DNA of 64,000 nucleotides, taken from contig CAWDXZ010000001.1 of assembly GCA_963806455.1 (NCBI GenBank), positions 682,001 through 746,000 of the forward strand, read 5' to 3'. Positions 34,542 to 43,434 of this stretch are shown one piece after another. The translations under genes were made by a program, and so were the position numbers. Below the pieces are notes generated by a model. It worked only from the letters and a program-made list of their open reading frames with translations, was not told the origin of the DNA and ran no database searches. Each line of letters opens with the position of its first letter. Within the stretch, counting starts at the first letter, position 1. This DNA is from Bog-756 sp963806455 (lineage in GTDB: Bacteria > Actinomycetota > Acidimicrobiia > Acidimicrobiales > RAAP-2).

Positions 34542-36109
34542 CTTGCCCCTGAAAAAGTCACATGAGGGTGCTCGCGATTCGTAGCTGAATCGGCGAAGAT
34601 GGCCTCGACCCGTAGGGCTAGTACGGATCGAGGCCACCATGTTGAGAACGGTAAACCCGCAACCCACCCTGTGGGAAGCGATCCTCCCTGAATCGTGCTG
34701 GGCATGCCCGCCGAGCTGGAGGCCGTTGACCAGCTCCTCGATGACGAGGTCTTCTTCGAGCCGTTCCGGCGGCACTTCGACGCCACGCTGGGTCGCCCGT
34801 CGGTCCCGATCGAGACCTACCTGCGCCTCATGTTCTTGAAGTTCCGCTATCGGCTCGGCTTCGAGCCGCTCTGCCGAGAGGTGACCGACTCGATCTCCTG
34901 GCAGCGATTTTGTCGGATCCCGCTCGGCGGCTCGGTCCCGCATCCGAGCACGCTCATGAAGATCACGACACGCTGCGGAAATGGCGCCATCGAAGGGTTG
35001 AACGAGGCCCTCTTGGCCAAGGCCGCCGCCGAGAAGGTCCTGAAGACGAACCGCCTGCGAGCGGACACGACCGTCGTCCCCGCCGACGTCGCCTACCCGA
35101 CGGACTCGGGCCTCCTGGCCAAAGGCGTGGCCAAGATGACCAAGGTCATCGACCGCCTGAAGGCAGCGGGACTCGCCGCTCGGACCAAGACCACCGACCG
35201 CACGCCGGTGATGCGCACGAAGGCCCACTCGATCGGGGCCAATCTCCGCCGGCGCACCGAGGAGGCAAAAGCCGAGGTCATGGCCATCAATGCCGCCATG
35301 GTCCGCCTGGCCCGAGCCGCGGTCACAGAGGCCCGGCAGGTGGCCAGGAACGCACGGAGAGGGCTTCGTGGATCGGGATGCACCAAGCTCGTCTCGATCG
35401 CAGCCAGGCTCGAGGTCACTGCCGAGCGGGTCGATCGCATCGCCACCCAGACCCGGGAGCGCCTCGCCGGGCAGGTCCCGGACGGCGCTACACGGCTGGT
35501 CTCCCTCCACGACCCCGACGCCCGCCCGATCAGAAAGGGTCGCCTCGGGAAGCCTGTCGAGTTCGGCTACAAGGCCCAGGTAGTCGACAACGAAGACGGA
35601 GTCGTCATCGACCACAACGTCGAGGTCGGCAACCCGCCGGACGGACCGATGCTGGCACCGGCCATCGAGCGGGTAAGGCGCCTCACCCAGGCGCCGCAGC
35701 TCGCGGTGACAGCGGATCGAGGCTATGGCCAGCACGACGTCGAGGTGGCACTCAGAGCCCTCGGCGTCACCACCGTCGTCCTTCCGAGCAAGGGCAGACC
35801 GACCGCCGCTCGGCGACAGATCGAGAGCGAGCCCCAGTTCCAACGGCTCATCAAGTGGAGAACGGGAAGCGAGGGCCGGGTGAGTTGCCTCAAACGGGAC
35901 TTCGGGTGGAACAGGACGCGAACGGACGGGATCGAAGGGACGAGGACCTGGTGCGGGTATGGAGTGTTCAACCACAACTCGTGAAGATCGCCACGCTGAC
36001 CAACGCCAAGGACAACTAGCGACAAAGACGACCACCAGCTCGAACGCGGCCATCATGTCCACCTTGGACTCCAAAGAGATCAACGCTCGCTGGCGTTTTT
36101 CAGGGGCAA
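34542..36109 (+). mobile_element. Insertion sequence, ISNCY-like, degenerate transposase
   Basis: Terminal inverted repeats TTGCCCCTGAAAAA (34543-34556) and TTTTTCAGGGGCAA (36096-36109) are perfect over 14 bases. TTAGCTA occurs immediately outside both ends (34535-34541 and 36110-36116), consistent with a 7-bp target duplication. Total about 1.57 kb with one transposase gene carrying two frameshifts. Confidence 0.8.
34639..36019 (+). pseudogene. ISNCY-like DDE transposase, two frameshifts
   Basis: MLRTVNPQPTLWEAILPE is in one frame (34639-34692). From about 34695 a second frame carries LGMPAELEAVDQLLDDEVFF through CLKRDFGWNRTRTDG to a premature stop at 35984. The natural end, LVKIATLTNAKDN, is in a third frame to 36019. 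The body holds the family motifs YLRLMFLKFRYRLG and VTADRGYGQ. As written it cannot give an intact transposase. Confidence 0.8.
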
Positions 36110-36117
36110 TTAGCTAG

Positions 36118-37813
36118 CCCCGATCATTCACGATCTTCGTTCGGATGAGCTCTGAGGAGCTGATTTCGGACAGCGGCGAGCCGGTGGAGGACGCTGACCA
36201 CCGTCGAGACCCGTGCAGGATCGGTGTGCCGAGGTGATCATCGCGTTGGCGTGTCCTCCGAGGCGTGCGAGGACGCGCGCCGTCAAGGGCCTGACCGCGA
36301 AGCCGGAACGTGTGAGGAGGTCAGGTGATGAGGACGATGCGCCGGTGGGCGCGCACGATTGCCCACGCATCAGGCCACGCGTCGAGGATGCGCACAATGA
36401 CCTGACGACCCGAGCGCACCTTGCGGGCTGGAGCGTGCCACAGCCGCCATCGCAAGGTCTTGGGTTCCGCCGACGCCAGATCACCGGTCCTACACAGCCG
36501 CTGGAACCAGCGCACCAGATCGTGGGCGAAGCACACTTCGGCCAGCCAGGCCCGATTGGCCTGCAGGGCGACGAAGGGGAAGCGCAGCAGGCCGGCGTCC
36601 TTCAACCGTCCGAGGGCGTCTTCGATGTTGGCGTGGCCGCGCATGAACAGGTCTCGGCGCGACGGAGCGCCTCGCTGGTCGGTGTAGTGGCCCCAGTAGC
36701 GGTACTCGAGGCTCGGGAACAGACTCGCTTGGGCGCCCGGGTGCAGCGGCTCGCGCCGGATGATGAGCCGGGTGCCCGTCGGCCACTGGCGCAGGTCGAC
36801 GAAGTCGGTGACCTCTGCCACCGCGGCACCCATGCGGTGCCGGCCGTCTTGGCGAAGCGCGGGCTTCCAGCGGCGCTCGTCGCCGGCGATCTGCGAGATT
36901 GCGGCTGTGATCTGGGCGTTTCTGCGCGCCGCGACGGCGAAGCCGACGTGGCGCTTCCGACAGCCCCACACGAATCCCTGGGTCGCCCCGGCCGAGTCGG
37001 CCCGCACCACCACACCCCGGCGCACCGCTTCGAGGTCGTCTCCGACGCCATGGCCGCACCGGAGCTGCCCGGGCAGCTGGGCGAGGGCCTCGTCGAGCAC
37101 CACCAGGTGGTCGTCGACGCAGTTGGCCGTGGCGTTGCCCGGGCGCAACAGGGCCGAGAGCACCTCGCCGGTGGCGTCGGCCGTGCAGAACATGGGATGG
37201 AAGCCGAAGCCGTACTTGTAGTTGGGAGCGGTCCCCTCTTTGTGCTCGGAGTGGACGTCTATGAGCGAGGCGTCGATGTCGAACACCATCGGGTCGTTAC
37301 CCTTGATGAGCCCAGCTCGGCGCCACACCACCTGGCGCACCTCGGCGAAGCCTGCCTTCACCTCGGCCATCGTCTGCTCGTCGAGGTTCTCGGTGAAGGT
37401 CCGATACAGAGTCGAGTCCGAGCACACGTCGGAGAACAGATCGTCCTCGGCCCGCAGGTACTCGATGTCGGCACAGCTCTCCCCGCCGCCGGCGAGCACC
37501 AGCATCTGGTGCACGAGCACCTTCCAACGGTCATGCATCGGCGGGCGCTTGGCGCGGGTCGGGACACGGGCCGAAAGCGCAGAACCGAGCCCGAGCTGAT
37601 CGGCGAAGGCGCCGAGCGCGTGCAGCCCGACGTGGACCGCCACCTGGTCGCCGCCGGGTTCCACCACCACGCGACGGGTACTGGTAATTTGCATCTTGGA
37701 CGTGCCCTCCTGGTTGGGAGACTCTGGACCTTCAGCAAGCCCAGTTTCCCTTCCCAGGAGGGCCTTCCGCGGATGCGCGCCGTCAGTTCACGGCGATTCG
37801 TGAATGATCGGGG
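36118..37813 (-). mobile_element. IS1380-family insertion sequence, apparently complete
   Basis: 16-base terminal inverted repeats CCCCGATCATTCACGA (36118-36133) and its reverse complement (37798-37813) bound a 1.7-kb element with one intact transposase gene. Flanking four bases are CTAG and TTAG, not a perfect 4-bp duplication. The left end lies two bases from the ISNCY-like target repeat, so the two elements abut. Confidence 0.88.
36321..37694 (-). CDS. IS1380-family transposase
   Basis: 457 residues, intact DDE transposase: GGGESCADIEYLRAEDDLFSDV-type N-terminal region (read in pieces as AGGGESCADIEYL and SDSTLYRTF), catalytic PMVFDIDASL, VVVRADSAGATQGF, and RDLFMRGHANIEDALGRLKD near the last acidic residue. 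AGGAGGG precedes the ATG. Probably active or recently so. Confidence 0.9.
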   Translation of the reverse strand: MQITSTRRVVVEPGGDQVAVHVGLHALGAFADQLGLGSALSARVPTRAKRPPMHDRWKVLVHQMLVLAGGGESCADIEYLRAEDDLFSDVCSDSTLYRTFTENLDEQTMAEVKAGFAEVRQVVWRRAGLIKGNDPMVFDIDASLIDVHSEHKEGTAPNYKYGFGFHPMFCTADATGEVLSALLRPGNATANCVDDHLVVLDEALAQLPGQLRCGHGVGDDLEAVRRGVVVRADSAGATQGFVWGCRKRHVGFAVAARRNAQITAAISQIAGDERRWKPALRQDGRHRMGAAVAEVTDFVDLRQWPTGTRLIIRREPLHPGAQASLFPSLEYRYWGHYTDQRGAPSRRDLFMRGHANIEDALGRLKDAGLLRFPFVALQANRAWLAEVCFAHDLVRWFQRLCRTGDLASAEPKTLRWRLWHAPARKVRSGRQVIVRILDAWPDAWAIVRAHRRIVLIT

Positions 37814-38056
37814 TTAGGCGGGCGAACAAGATTTCCACTCAGAGCGGGCGTAGAGCCCCCACGTGGGGGTGTGGGCCGTTGGGGGCCTGGGGTGGTAGGA
37901 GACTGTGGCGGTAACGGGAAAGTGGCCATTCCGAACGTCGTCCCGTCCCGCCGATGAACGAGGTCAATCTCGACCGCCGCGGCGGAGTCGGCGGGCGGCT
38001 GAGGGTGGGAGGACGGTCGCCGGGCCGACCTGGACGCTGTTCGTCCAATCGACGGC

Positions 38057-38123
38057 AGTCCGGGATGGCTGAGGCGTACTACCACGAGGTGTGGCGGCAC
38101 GGGTTCGAATCCCGTTGGGACTG
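38057..38123 (+). other. tRNA-derived fragment (T-arm and acceptor intact, anticodon arm missing)
   Basis: ACGGG-TTCGAAT-CCCGT is a perfect T-arm, and AGTCC (38057-38061) can pair with GGACT (38118-38122) as acceptor stem. Between them only a D-arm-like and variable-arm-like sequence remains (GGCTGAGGCG, CCACGAGGTGTGG), and no anticodon loop can be drawn. It looks like a class II tRNA (Leu/Ser type) with an internal deletion. Confidence 0.35.
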
Positions 38124-38427
38124 TCCACTGCTAATTACCTGTTAAGAACCCCATTTTTGGTAACGATGCAGCGCCAAACAGGACTTCAGACCCGCCTTCA
38201 TCCGCGTTCGCGCGCTAGAGATCGGGGTGAATGGGCACCCCCTCACCCCGAGCAGTACCGTAGAGTCGCACGACGCCGGGCTCAGTGCTCGGCAGCCGAA
38301 TGGCGGCTCGCGGCGCCAGAAAAAGAGAGCAACTGGGCTATACCGGGCCGGTCATGAGCCATACAGCCGACAATCGCGCCCCGAAGTCCTTCGCACAGGA
38401 GCGTCACTTGCTACCGAAACGGGACCA

Positions 38428-40203
38428 GTGAAGAGACCGTTTTCCCGAACCAGGTCAGCGCCGACCGACTCCCTGCGCTCGGTCATGCGAATACTCGGTC
38501 TGGGCTCCCTCCGTCTGCGGATCGCCGCCTTCACATTCTTCTCCCTCGTGGGCGGTCTGAGCCAAGCGGTCCTCTTGGTGCTCGTCTCAGAGGTGGCGGT
38601 GGCCGAGGTCGAGGGCAAGCACTCGATCCATGCCCTCGGTCGCTCCTTCTCACCGACGAGCGCGATCATCGTCTCGTTCCTGGCATTGGTGCTCTTCTTC
38701 TCCACCAGCATTGCCGGAGCCTTTCTCAGTACGTCTGTCTCGGAGCAGGCCTTGACAATGACCCGTACGCGCATCGTCACCGGGTTCTTCCAGTCCAACT
38801 GGTCCCTCCAATCCACCGAGCGGCTCGGGCATATCCAACAGCTCCTCACGATGAACAGCTCGGCTACCGGCCAGGCCGTCCAGAACCTGTCGGCCGGCCT
38901 TCAATCGGTCATGATGGTGGCGGGGCTCTTGGGCGTGGCCCTGACCGTCGATCCCGCCGCGGCGATCGGGGTCATCGGCGTCGGCATCCTGCTCTCGCTC
39001 GTGCTCAGGCCGCTCAACCTGCGCAGCAGGCGGGCAAGCCGCGAGCTCTCCAAAACCACAAGAGCCATGGCCACTCAAGTGACCGAGTACACCCGTCTGA
39101 GCCGGGACTTCCGATTGTTCGGTGTGGAGAACCGGGTCATGGACAGGCTCCGCAGATTGATCCAGGACACCGGTCACGTGTACCGCAGGACCCAGATGCT
39201 CTCCCAAACCGTGCCCATCCTCTACCAGTCCTTCGCACTCGGATTCATCATCGTCGCCATCGTCTTGCTGGCCGGTGCCGGGCACGCGAGGTTCGCCCAG
39301 CTCGGAGCCATCCTCCTCCTCGTGCTGCGATCCGTCGGCTACGGCTCGAACATCCAGAGCTCGATTCAGGGCCTCCGTTCCTCTCAGGGCTTGTTGGAGG
39401 ATGTCACGCGGGAGCTTGGTCGCTTCGAGGACGCTCGAGTCGAGCCCGGAGAGCGGGTGCCCGAGTCCTTCGAGGTGGACTTCGATTCGGTGGAGTTCTC
39501 CTACGACGGGGTGACGCTCGCCCTCTCCGGTATAGCCATGCACATCCCGGAGGGGAAGATCATCGGTGTGCTCGGGCCCTCGGGCAGTGGCAAGACGACT
39601 ATCAGCCAGCTCCTGCTGGGCCTACGCGAGCCCACGAGCGGTCGGGCCACGATCGGCGGCGAGGACGCGGCGGCGATCTCCAAGAGCGACACGGTGGCAC
39701 TCGTGCCCCAAGAGCCGGTGCTACTGCAGGGTTCGGTCATCGACAACATCAGGTTCTTCCGGAATTTCGAGGAGCGGGAGGTCGTCGACGCCTCGAGATC
39801 CGCATACCTGCATGAGGACGTTCTCCGCATGCCGGCCGGTTACCAGACTCTTGTGGGTGAGGGTGGGGGCGCCCTGTCAGGCGGGCAGAAACAGCGCCTC
39901 GCCATCGCACGTGCGTTGATCGGCACCCCGAAGCTCATCGTCCTGGACGAGCCAACAAGCGGGGTGGACGGACGCACCGAACAGCTGATCCGCCAGACCC
40001 TCTCAGATCTCAGAGAGCGCGTCACAGTGGTGATCATCTCGCATCGCATCGAGACGACGGCACAGTGCGACCTGCTCCTGGTACTGGCCAACGGGAAGAT
40101 CGCGGATTACGGCGAGCGGGACGCGGTCCTGGCCGGACCGGCCTATCGGGACATCGTGTTGAGCCGGCACGAACTCGGTGGAGACAACACGTCGACGTCC
40201 TAG
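38428..40203 (+). CDS. ABC transporter, fused permease and ATP-binding protein
   Basis: About 591 residues: an exporter-type membrane domain with six segments (to about residue 330), then a nucleotide-binding domain with GPSGSGKTT (Walker A), VPQEPVLLQG (Q-loop), ALSGGQKQR (signature), LIVLDEPTSGVDG (Walker B) and ISHRIE (His switch). Half-transporter expected to dimerise and export a lipid, peptide or oligosaccharide. GTG 38428 is chosen; ATG 38485 is also possible. Confidence 0.88.
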   Translation: MKRPFSRTRSAPTDSLRSVMRILGLGSLRLRIAAFTFFSLVGGLSQAVLLVLVSEVAVAEVEGKHSIHALGRSFSPTSAIIVSFLALVLFFSTSIAGAFLSTSVSEQALTMTRTRIVTGFFQSNWSLQSTERLGHIQQLLTMNSSATGQAVQNLSAGLQSVMMVAGLLGVALTVDPAAAIGVIGVGILLSLVLRPLNLRSRRASRELSKTTRAMATQVTEYTRLSRDFRLFGVENRVMDRLRRLIQDTGHVYRRTQMLSQTVPILYQSFALGFIIVAIVLLAGAGHARFAQLGAILLLVLRSVGYGSNIQSSIQGLRSSQGLLEDVTRELGRFEDARVEPGERVPESFEVDFDSVEFSYDGVTLALSGIAMHIPEGKIIGVLGPSGSGKTTISQLLLGLREPTSGRATIGGEDAAAISKSDTVALVPQEPVLLQGSVIDNIRFFRNFEEREVVDASRSAYLHEDVLRMPAGYQTLVGEGGGALSGGQKQRLAIARALIGTPKLIVLDEPTSGVDGRTEQLIRQTLSDLRERVTVVIISHRIETTAQCDLLLVLANGKIADYGERDAVLAGPAYRDIVLSRHELGGDNTSTS

Positions 40204-40561
40204 CGGATGGAGAGCACGTTCCACCAGAGACTCGTCTCGGCGACTCCCGCGGTTGATTCCGGTGGGTAGCCCAACCACACAGAGCCCCACCACTTGGGAC
40301 GTTCTCGGTCAGCCGGAGCTTCGCTAGATCACCGAGGAATTGTGCGCCAACCCCTTGAAACAACCGGGGCAGGGCGCCGCCGAAGCAGATGCAGGAGCCA
40401 ACGCCCTCGAGGTGGTTCTCGATATGCCCTAATCGAAAATCGCAATGAGCGAGTGATCGCTGCCGGTGAATTAGCGGTGGATCGTCTCCAGCTTGAGGAC
40501 TAAGATGAACCAGGAGAGGTGCGCTCCACGCGATCTCTGGTTCCACCCCAAGGAGGGCGTC
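40204..40561. other. Intergenic stretch without recognised gene
   Basis: No coding frame with recognisable features. The end holds AAGGAGGG, the ribosome-binding site of the next gene. Confidence 0.5.
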
Positions 40562-41659
40562 ATGCCATCATTCCGCAAGTCGAGGGGCTTTGGGATCTGT
40601 CTGCTTCTCGGAGTTGCGCCCCTATGTGCGCTCGCGGCGATGACTCCGGCGGACTCGGCAGGAGCAAGTGTACCGAGCCGCTGCACAGCACCACCACAGC
40701 CTGGTGCGGACTACGCGCATTGTAATCTCACTGGTGTCAACTTCAGCGGCGCCGACCTGGTGAACTCGAAATTCAAGGATGCGACGCTCACGTCCGCCAA
40801 CCTCGCCGGTGCCGCTCTTTCCGGTGCCACGCTCACCGGCGTCGTCTCCGGAGGCATCACTGGGTCCCCGGCCTCACTGCCGTCGGGTTGGGTTGTCGTG
40901 GACGGCTACCTGGTCGGCCCCCAGGCCAACCTCACCAGCGCCAACCTCACAGGCGCCAATCTCATGGGCGCCGACCTCTACAAAGCCGACCTCACCAGCG
41001 CCAACCTCACAGGCGCCAACCTCACGAATGCCAACCTCGAAAAGGTGGTCTTGACGTCCGCCAACCTCGCCGGTGCCGCTCTTTCCGGTGCCACGCTCAC
41101 CGGCGTCGTCTCCGGAGGCATCACCGGGTCCCCGGCCTCACTGCCGTCGGGTTGGGTTGTCGTGGACGGCTACCTGGTCGGACCCCAGGCCAACCTGATC
41201 GGCGCCAACCTTTCGGGCGCCAATCTCATGGGCGCCGACCTCTACAAAGCCGACCTCACCAGCGCCAACCTCTCGGGTGCCAATCTCACGGATGCCACCG
41301 TCAAGCATTCCAAACTGCAAGGCACTGTCCTCGGCACCGCCACGCTCACCGGTCTCATCTCCGGAGGCATCAAGGGAACGCCCGCCTCGCTTCCATCGGG
41401 ATGGGCAATCGCGGGGACGCTCCACTATCTGGTAGGTCCGACGGCCAACCTCACCAACGCCGATTTTTACGGCGCCGATCTTGCGGGAAACGACCTCGCC
41501 GATGCCAACCTCACCGGCGCCAACCTGACATACGCCAACCTCACCGGCGCGAACTTGTCCGGTGCCAACCTGTCCAGTGTCATCTGGTCATTCACCACCT
41601 GCCCGGATGGGACGAACAGTAACAACGATGGGGACACCTGCGTCAATAACCTTGGCTGA
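40562..41659 (+). CDS. Secreted pentapeptide-repeat protein
   Basis: About 365 residues. Signal peptide (ICLLLGVAPLCALAAM..ADSAGA), then A(N/D)LxG pentapeptides predicted to form a right-handed quadrilateral beta-helix. Three times the repeats are broken by a 22-25-residue insert of the form SGGI.G.PASLPSGW...GYLVGP.AN. The first two modules are near-identical at DNA level with a 264-base period. The C-terminus has NNDGDTC, a Cys/Asp-rich end. Strong AAGGAGGG ribosome-binding site. Function unknown; surface or extracellular. Confidence 0.85.
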   Translation: MPSFRKSRGFGICLLLGVAPLCALAAMTPADSAGASVPSRCTAPPQPGADYAHCNLTGVNFSGADLVNSKFKDATLTSANLAGAALSGATLTGVVSGGITGSPASLPSGWVVVDGYLVGPQANLTSANLTGANLMGADLYKADLTSANLTGANLTNANLEKVVLTSANLAGAALSGATLTGVVSGGITGSPASLPSGWVVVDGYLVGPQANLIGANLSGANLMGADLYKADLTSANLSGANLTDATVKHSKLQGTVLGTATLTGLISGGIKGTPASLPSGWAIAGTLHYLVGPTANLTNADFYGADLAGNDLADANLTGANLTYANLTGANLSGANLSSVIWSFTTCPDGTNSNNDGDTCVNNLG

Positions 41660-41779
41660 CTTAGCTTGCATCGCCTAAGCCTGCATCGCGACGGCATCCT
41701 GTCTGAACGGGACTTACTGGTCGAGATGATCATGTCGGGGATAGCAGCTTCCTGGGTGAGGGGTATGGAGAGTGGTCGG

Positions 41780-41910
41780 AAGCGGGAGTTCTCTCCGTAG
41801 CGGTCAGAAGGCGCAGAAGAGGTACGACGCGGGCGAACTGAGCGTCACTGAGATCACAGGTCAGTCTGGAGCTCTCTCGACAGACCTCTACCGGTCCTTT
41901 GCCTCGCGCA
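41780..41910 (+). pseudogene. Fragment of a serine-recombinase C-terminal HTH
   Basis: A frame reads QKAQKRYDAGELSVTEITG then LSTDLYRSF, resembling the C-terminal helix-turn-helix of Hin/resolvase-type recombinases (KAQ..YDAGE.TVAEIA...GVSR.TLYR.L). The catalytic domain is absent. Confidence 0.4.
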
Positions 41911-41989
41911 CCCGGATTCGTTGGACACCGAATAGAGGAGGGCCAAGGTGGCACTCATGACGGTGGACAGCGAGGGGACAGCGACTTCC

Positions 41990-42165
41990 GGGCGAATCTT
42001 CGGTGGTCGGCCGGGAAAGAGATGGACGTAGTCCTGCGGCTGCTCCGGGGCGAGCGAGCAGCTCGAGGAGCTCTCCAGTTAACTCGGCTCGAAGCCCACC
42101 GCATCGCCGCCTGGCGAGCTGCTCGAAGGCGGCAAAGGCCAGCCTGAAAGGGGAACGGGCCACCA
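41990..42165 (+). pseudogene. Fragment of a transposase HTH subunit
   Basis: NLRWSAGKEMDVVLRLLRGE, then LEAHRIAAWR in the same frame and ELLEGGKGQPERG in the next frame, resemble OrfA-type subunits (RWS.G.K.DVVLRLLRGE...SRELGVEAHRIA.WR). Frameshifted and truncated. Confidence 0.45.
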
Positions 42166-42218
42166 CCTAGGGCGTCACGAATCTGTGTGCCGGCGGAGGC
42201 CGCAGGATCTTGCACCGC

Positions 42219-42404
42219 TCAGCCTGAAGATGGAACGACCTTGGCGTCTGAGCCAGGGAAGAACTCGCTTTCGTGGCCGTCCTCCCACTGCACTCGGTAG
42301 TGCTCTCCAACCGGTCCTGCCACTGGCAGAGTGGAGGCTGTAGGGCGGACAAGGGTCGGTATCGGTCTCCATCGAGGGCGCCGCTGGACAACCCTGAGGT
42401 GCAA
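42219..42404 (-). CDS. DUF1918-like short protein, possibly truncated
   Basis: 61 residues ending in YRVQWEDGHESEFFPGSDA, the C-terminal signature of DUF1918. The N-terminal half lacks the expected GD.I.V....G.P.R.GEI pattern, so the gene is probably degenerate or frameshifted at its start. Confidence 0.4.
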   Translation of the reverse strand: MHLRVVQRRPRWRPIPTLVRPTASTLPVAGPVGEHYRVQWEDGHESEFFPGSDAKVVPSSG

Positions 42405-42554
42405 ACGCTCGTCAGGTGCCCTCTACCAAGACGGCTGAGCGTGTGGACATGGTGCCGACGATCTAACGTCTAGGAAGAACGCACACGAGGAGGGCCGAAG
42501 ACCCTTGGGGGCCGAACCAGCACGAAATCCCTCATTGAGGACCTTGATGTACTG

Positions 42555-42965
42555 GTGGGTGGCTGGGACATGGAGTTGTTCGGCGCATCATTCCTCCCCA
42601 GTCCCGATAGCAGAGTCCTCGGGCATGTCGGCTTCGAATGGATCGAGGACGGATCGCTCCTCCTAATGCGCCAGGGTGACTTTCCGGCACCAAGTCCTCC
42701 TACGGCACGATGGGTGATCGGTCGAGATGAAGCCAGTCCCGACTACAAGGTCCTGTACTTCGATAGTCGAGGTGTGTCTCGGGTCTACGAGATGAGCTTC
42801 GGTGATGGACTGTGGAAGTTGTGGCGCAGCACCCCTGGTTTCTCTCAACGCTTTGAAGGTCAGCTGAGCAAGGATCACGACACCGTCACAGCGCACTGGG
42901 AGAAGTCGATTGATGGCGAATCGTGGGAGCACGACTTCAACGTCATGTACAAACGGCGCAAGTGA
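42555..42965 (+). CDS. DUF1579-like (lipocalin-like) protein
   Basis: 136 residues from GTG 42555: GGWDMELFGASF, GHVGFEWIEDGSLLLMRQ, YKVLYFDSRGVSRVYEM, FSQRFEGQLSKD and SWEHDFNVMYKR. This is the beta-barrel pattern of small actinobacterial DUF1579-like proteins. Homology seems to begin slightly upstream (LIEDLDVLV), where no canonical start is in frame, so the 5' end is unclear. Function unknown. Confidence 0.65.
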   Translation: MGGWDMELFGASFLPSPDSRVLGHVGFEWIEDGSLLLMRQGDFPAPSPPTARWVIGRDEASPDYKVLYFDSRGVSRVYEMSFGDGLWKLWRSTPGFSQRFEGQLSKDHDTVTAHWEKSIDGESWEHDFNVMYKRRK

Positions 42966-43434
42966 TCTGCCGCCTCAAGGGGACCGCCGTGAACGCTGGA
43001 AGCCCTCAGCGATGCGCAGCTGCCCGCACTGGCATTGGCGGCGTACCGGCGCAGCATTCCGAAACCGGGCCGCCTCGGTCTTCGGCTGCGAGGCGAAGAG
43101 ATACGTCGTCGGACCGACGGTGCTGGTCAGTGACGGCCAGACCACCCACCGTCCGACACTGCCGACGACGCCCACCAGCAGCCGGTGAGGGTGAAAAACC
43201 GGACTGCAGCAAACAATCGACCAGTCGGTGGCCTCACCACGAACCCTCCGTTGAACCGGCGGGACGATACGGCAAATCTCTAACGGCCATCTCACCTGCC
43301 GGGCGAGCTCACGGAGCCAACACTTGGATGCGGCAGCTATTCCGTCGCGCCAGCGCTGTGAAACTCGGCAATGCCCACTGGTCCGCCGATCCGGTTCAGG
43401 TCGGTCTCGAAGGTGAATCGGCGGCGCGGGAGGG
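42966..43434. other. Intergenic stretch without recognised gene
   Basis: Open frames here lack motifs and a plausible start. I see nothing beyond possible decayed coding sequence. Confidence 0.4.

Noticed and set aside
36213..37817. 534-codon plus-strand frame within IS1380
   Set aside because: Antisense to the intact transposase and crosses the element's end.
38057..38123. Functional tRNA gene
   Set aside because: No anticodon stem-loop can be formed.
41730..41954. Minus-strand frame resembling an IS5-type transposase N-terminus (DLSDAQFARVVPLL)
   Set aside because: The plus strand over the same bases gives a longer match to a resolvase HTH; the minus-strand similarity is short.
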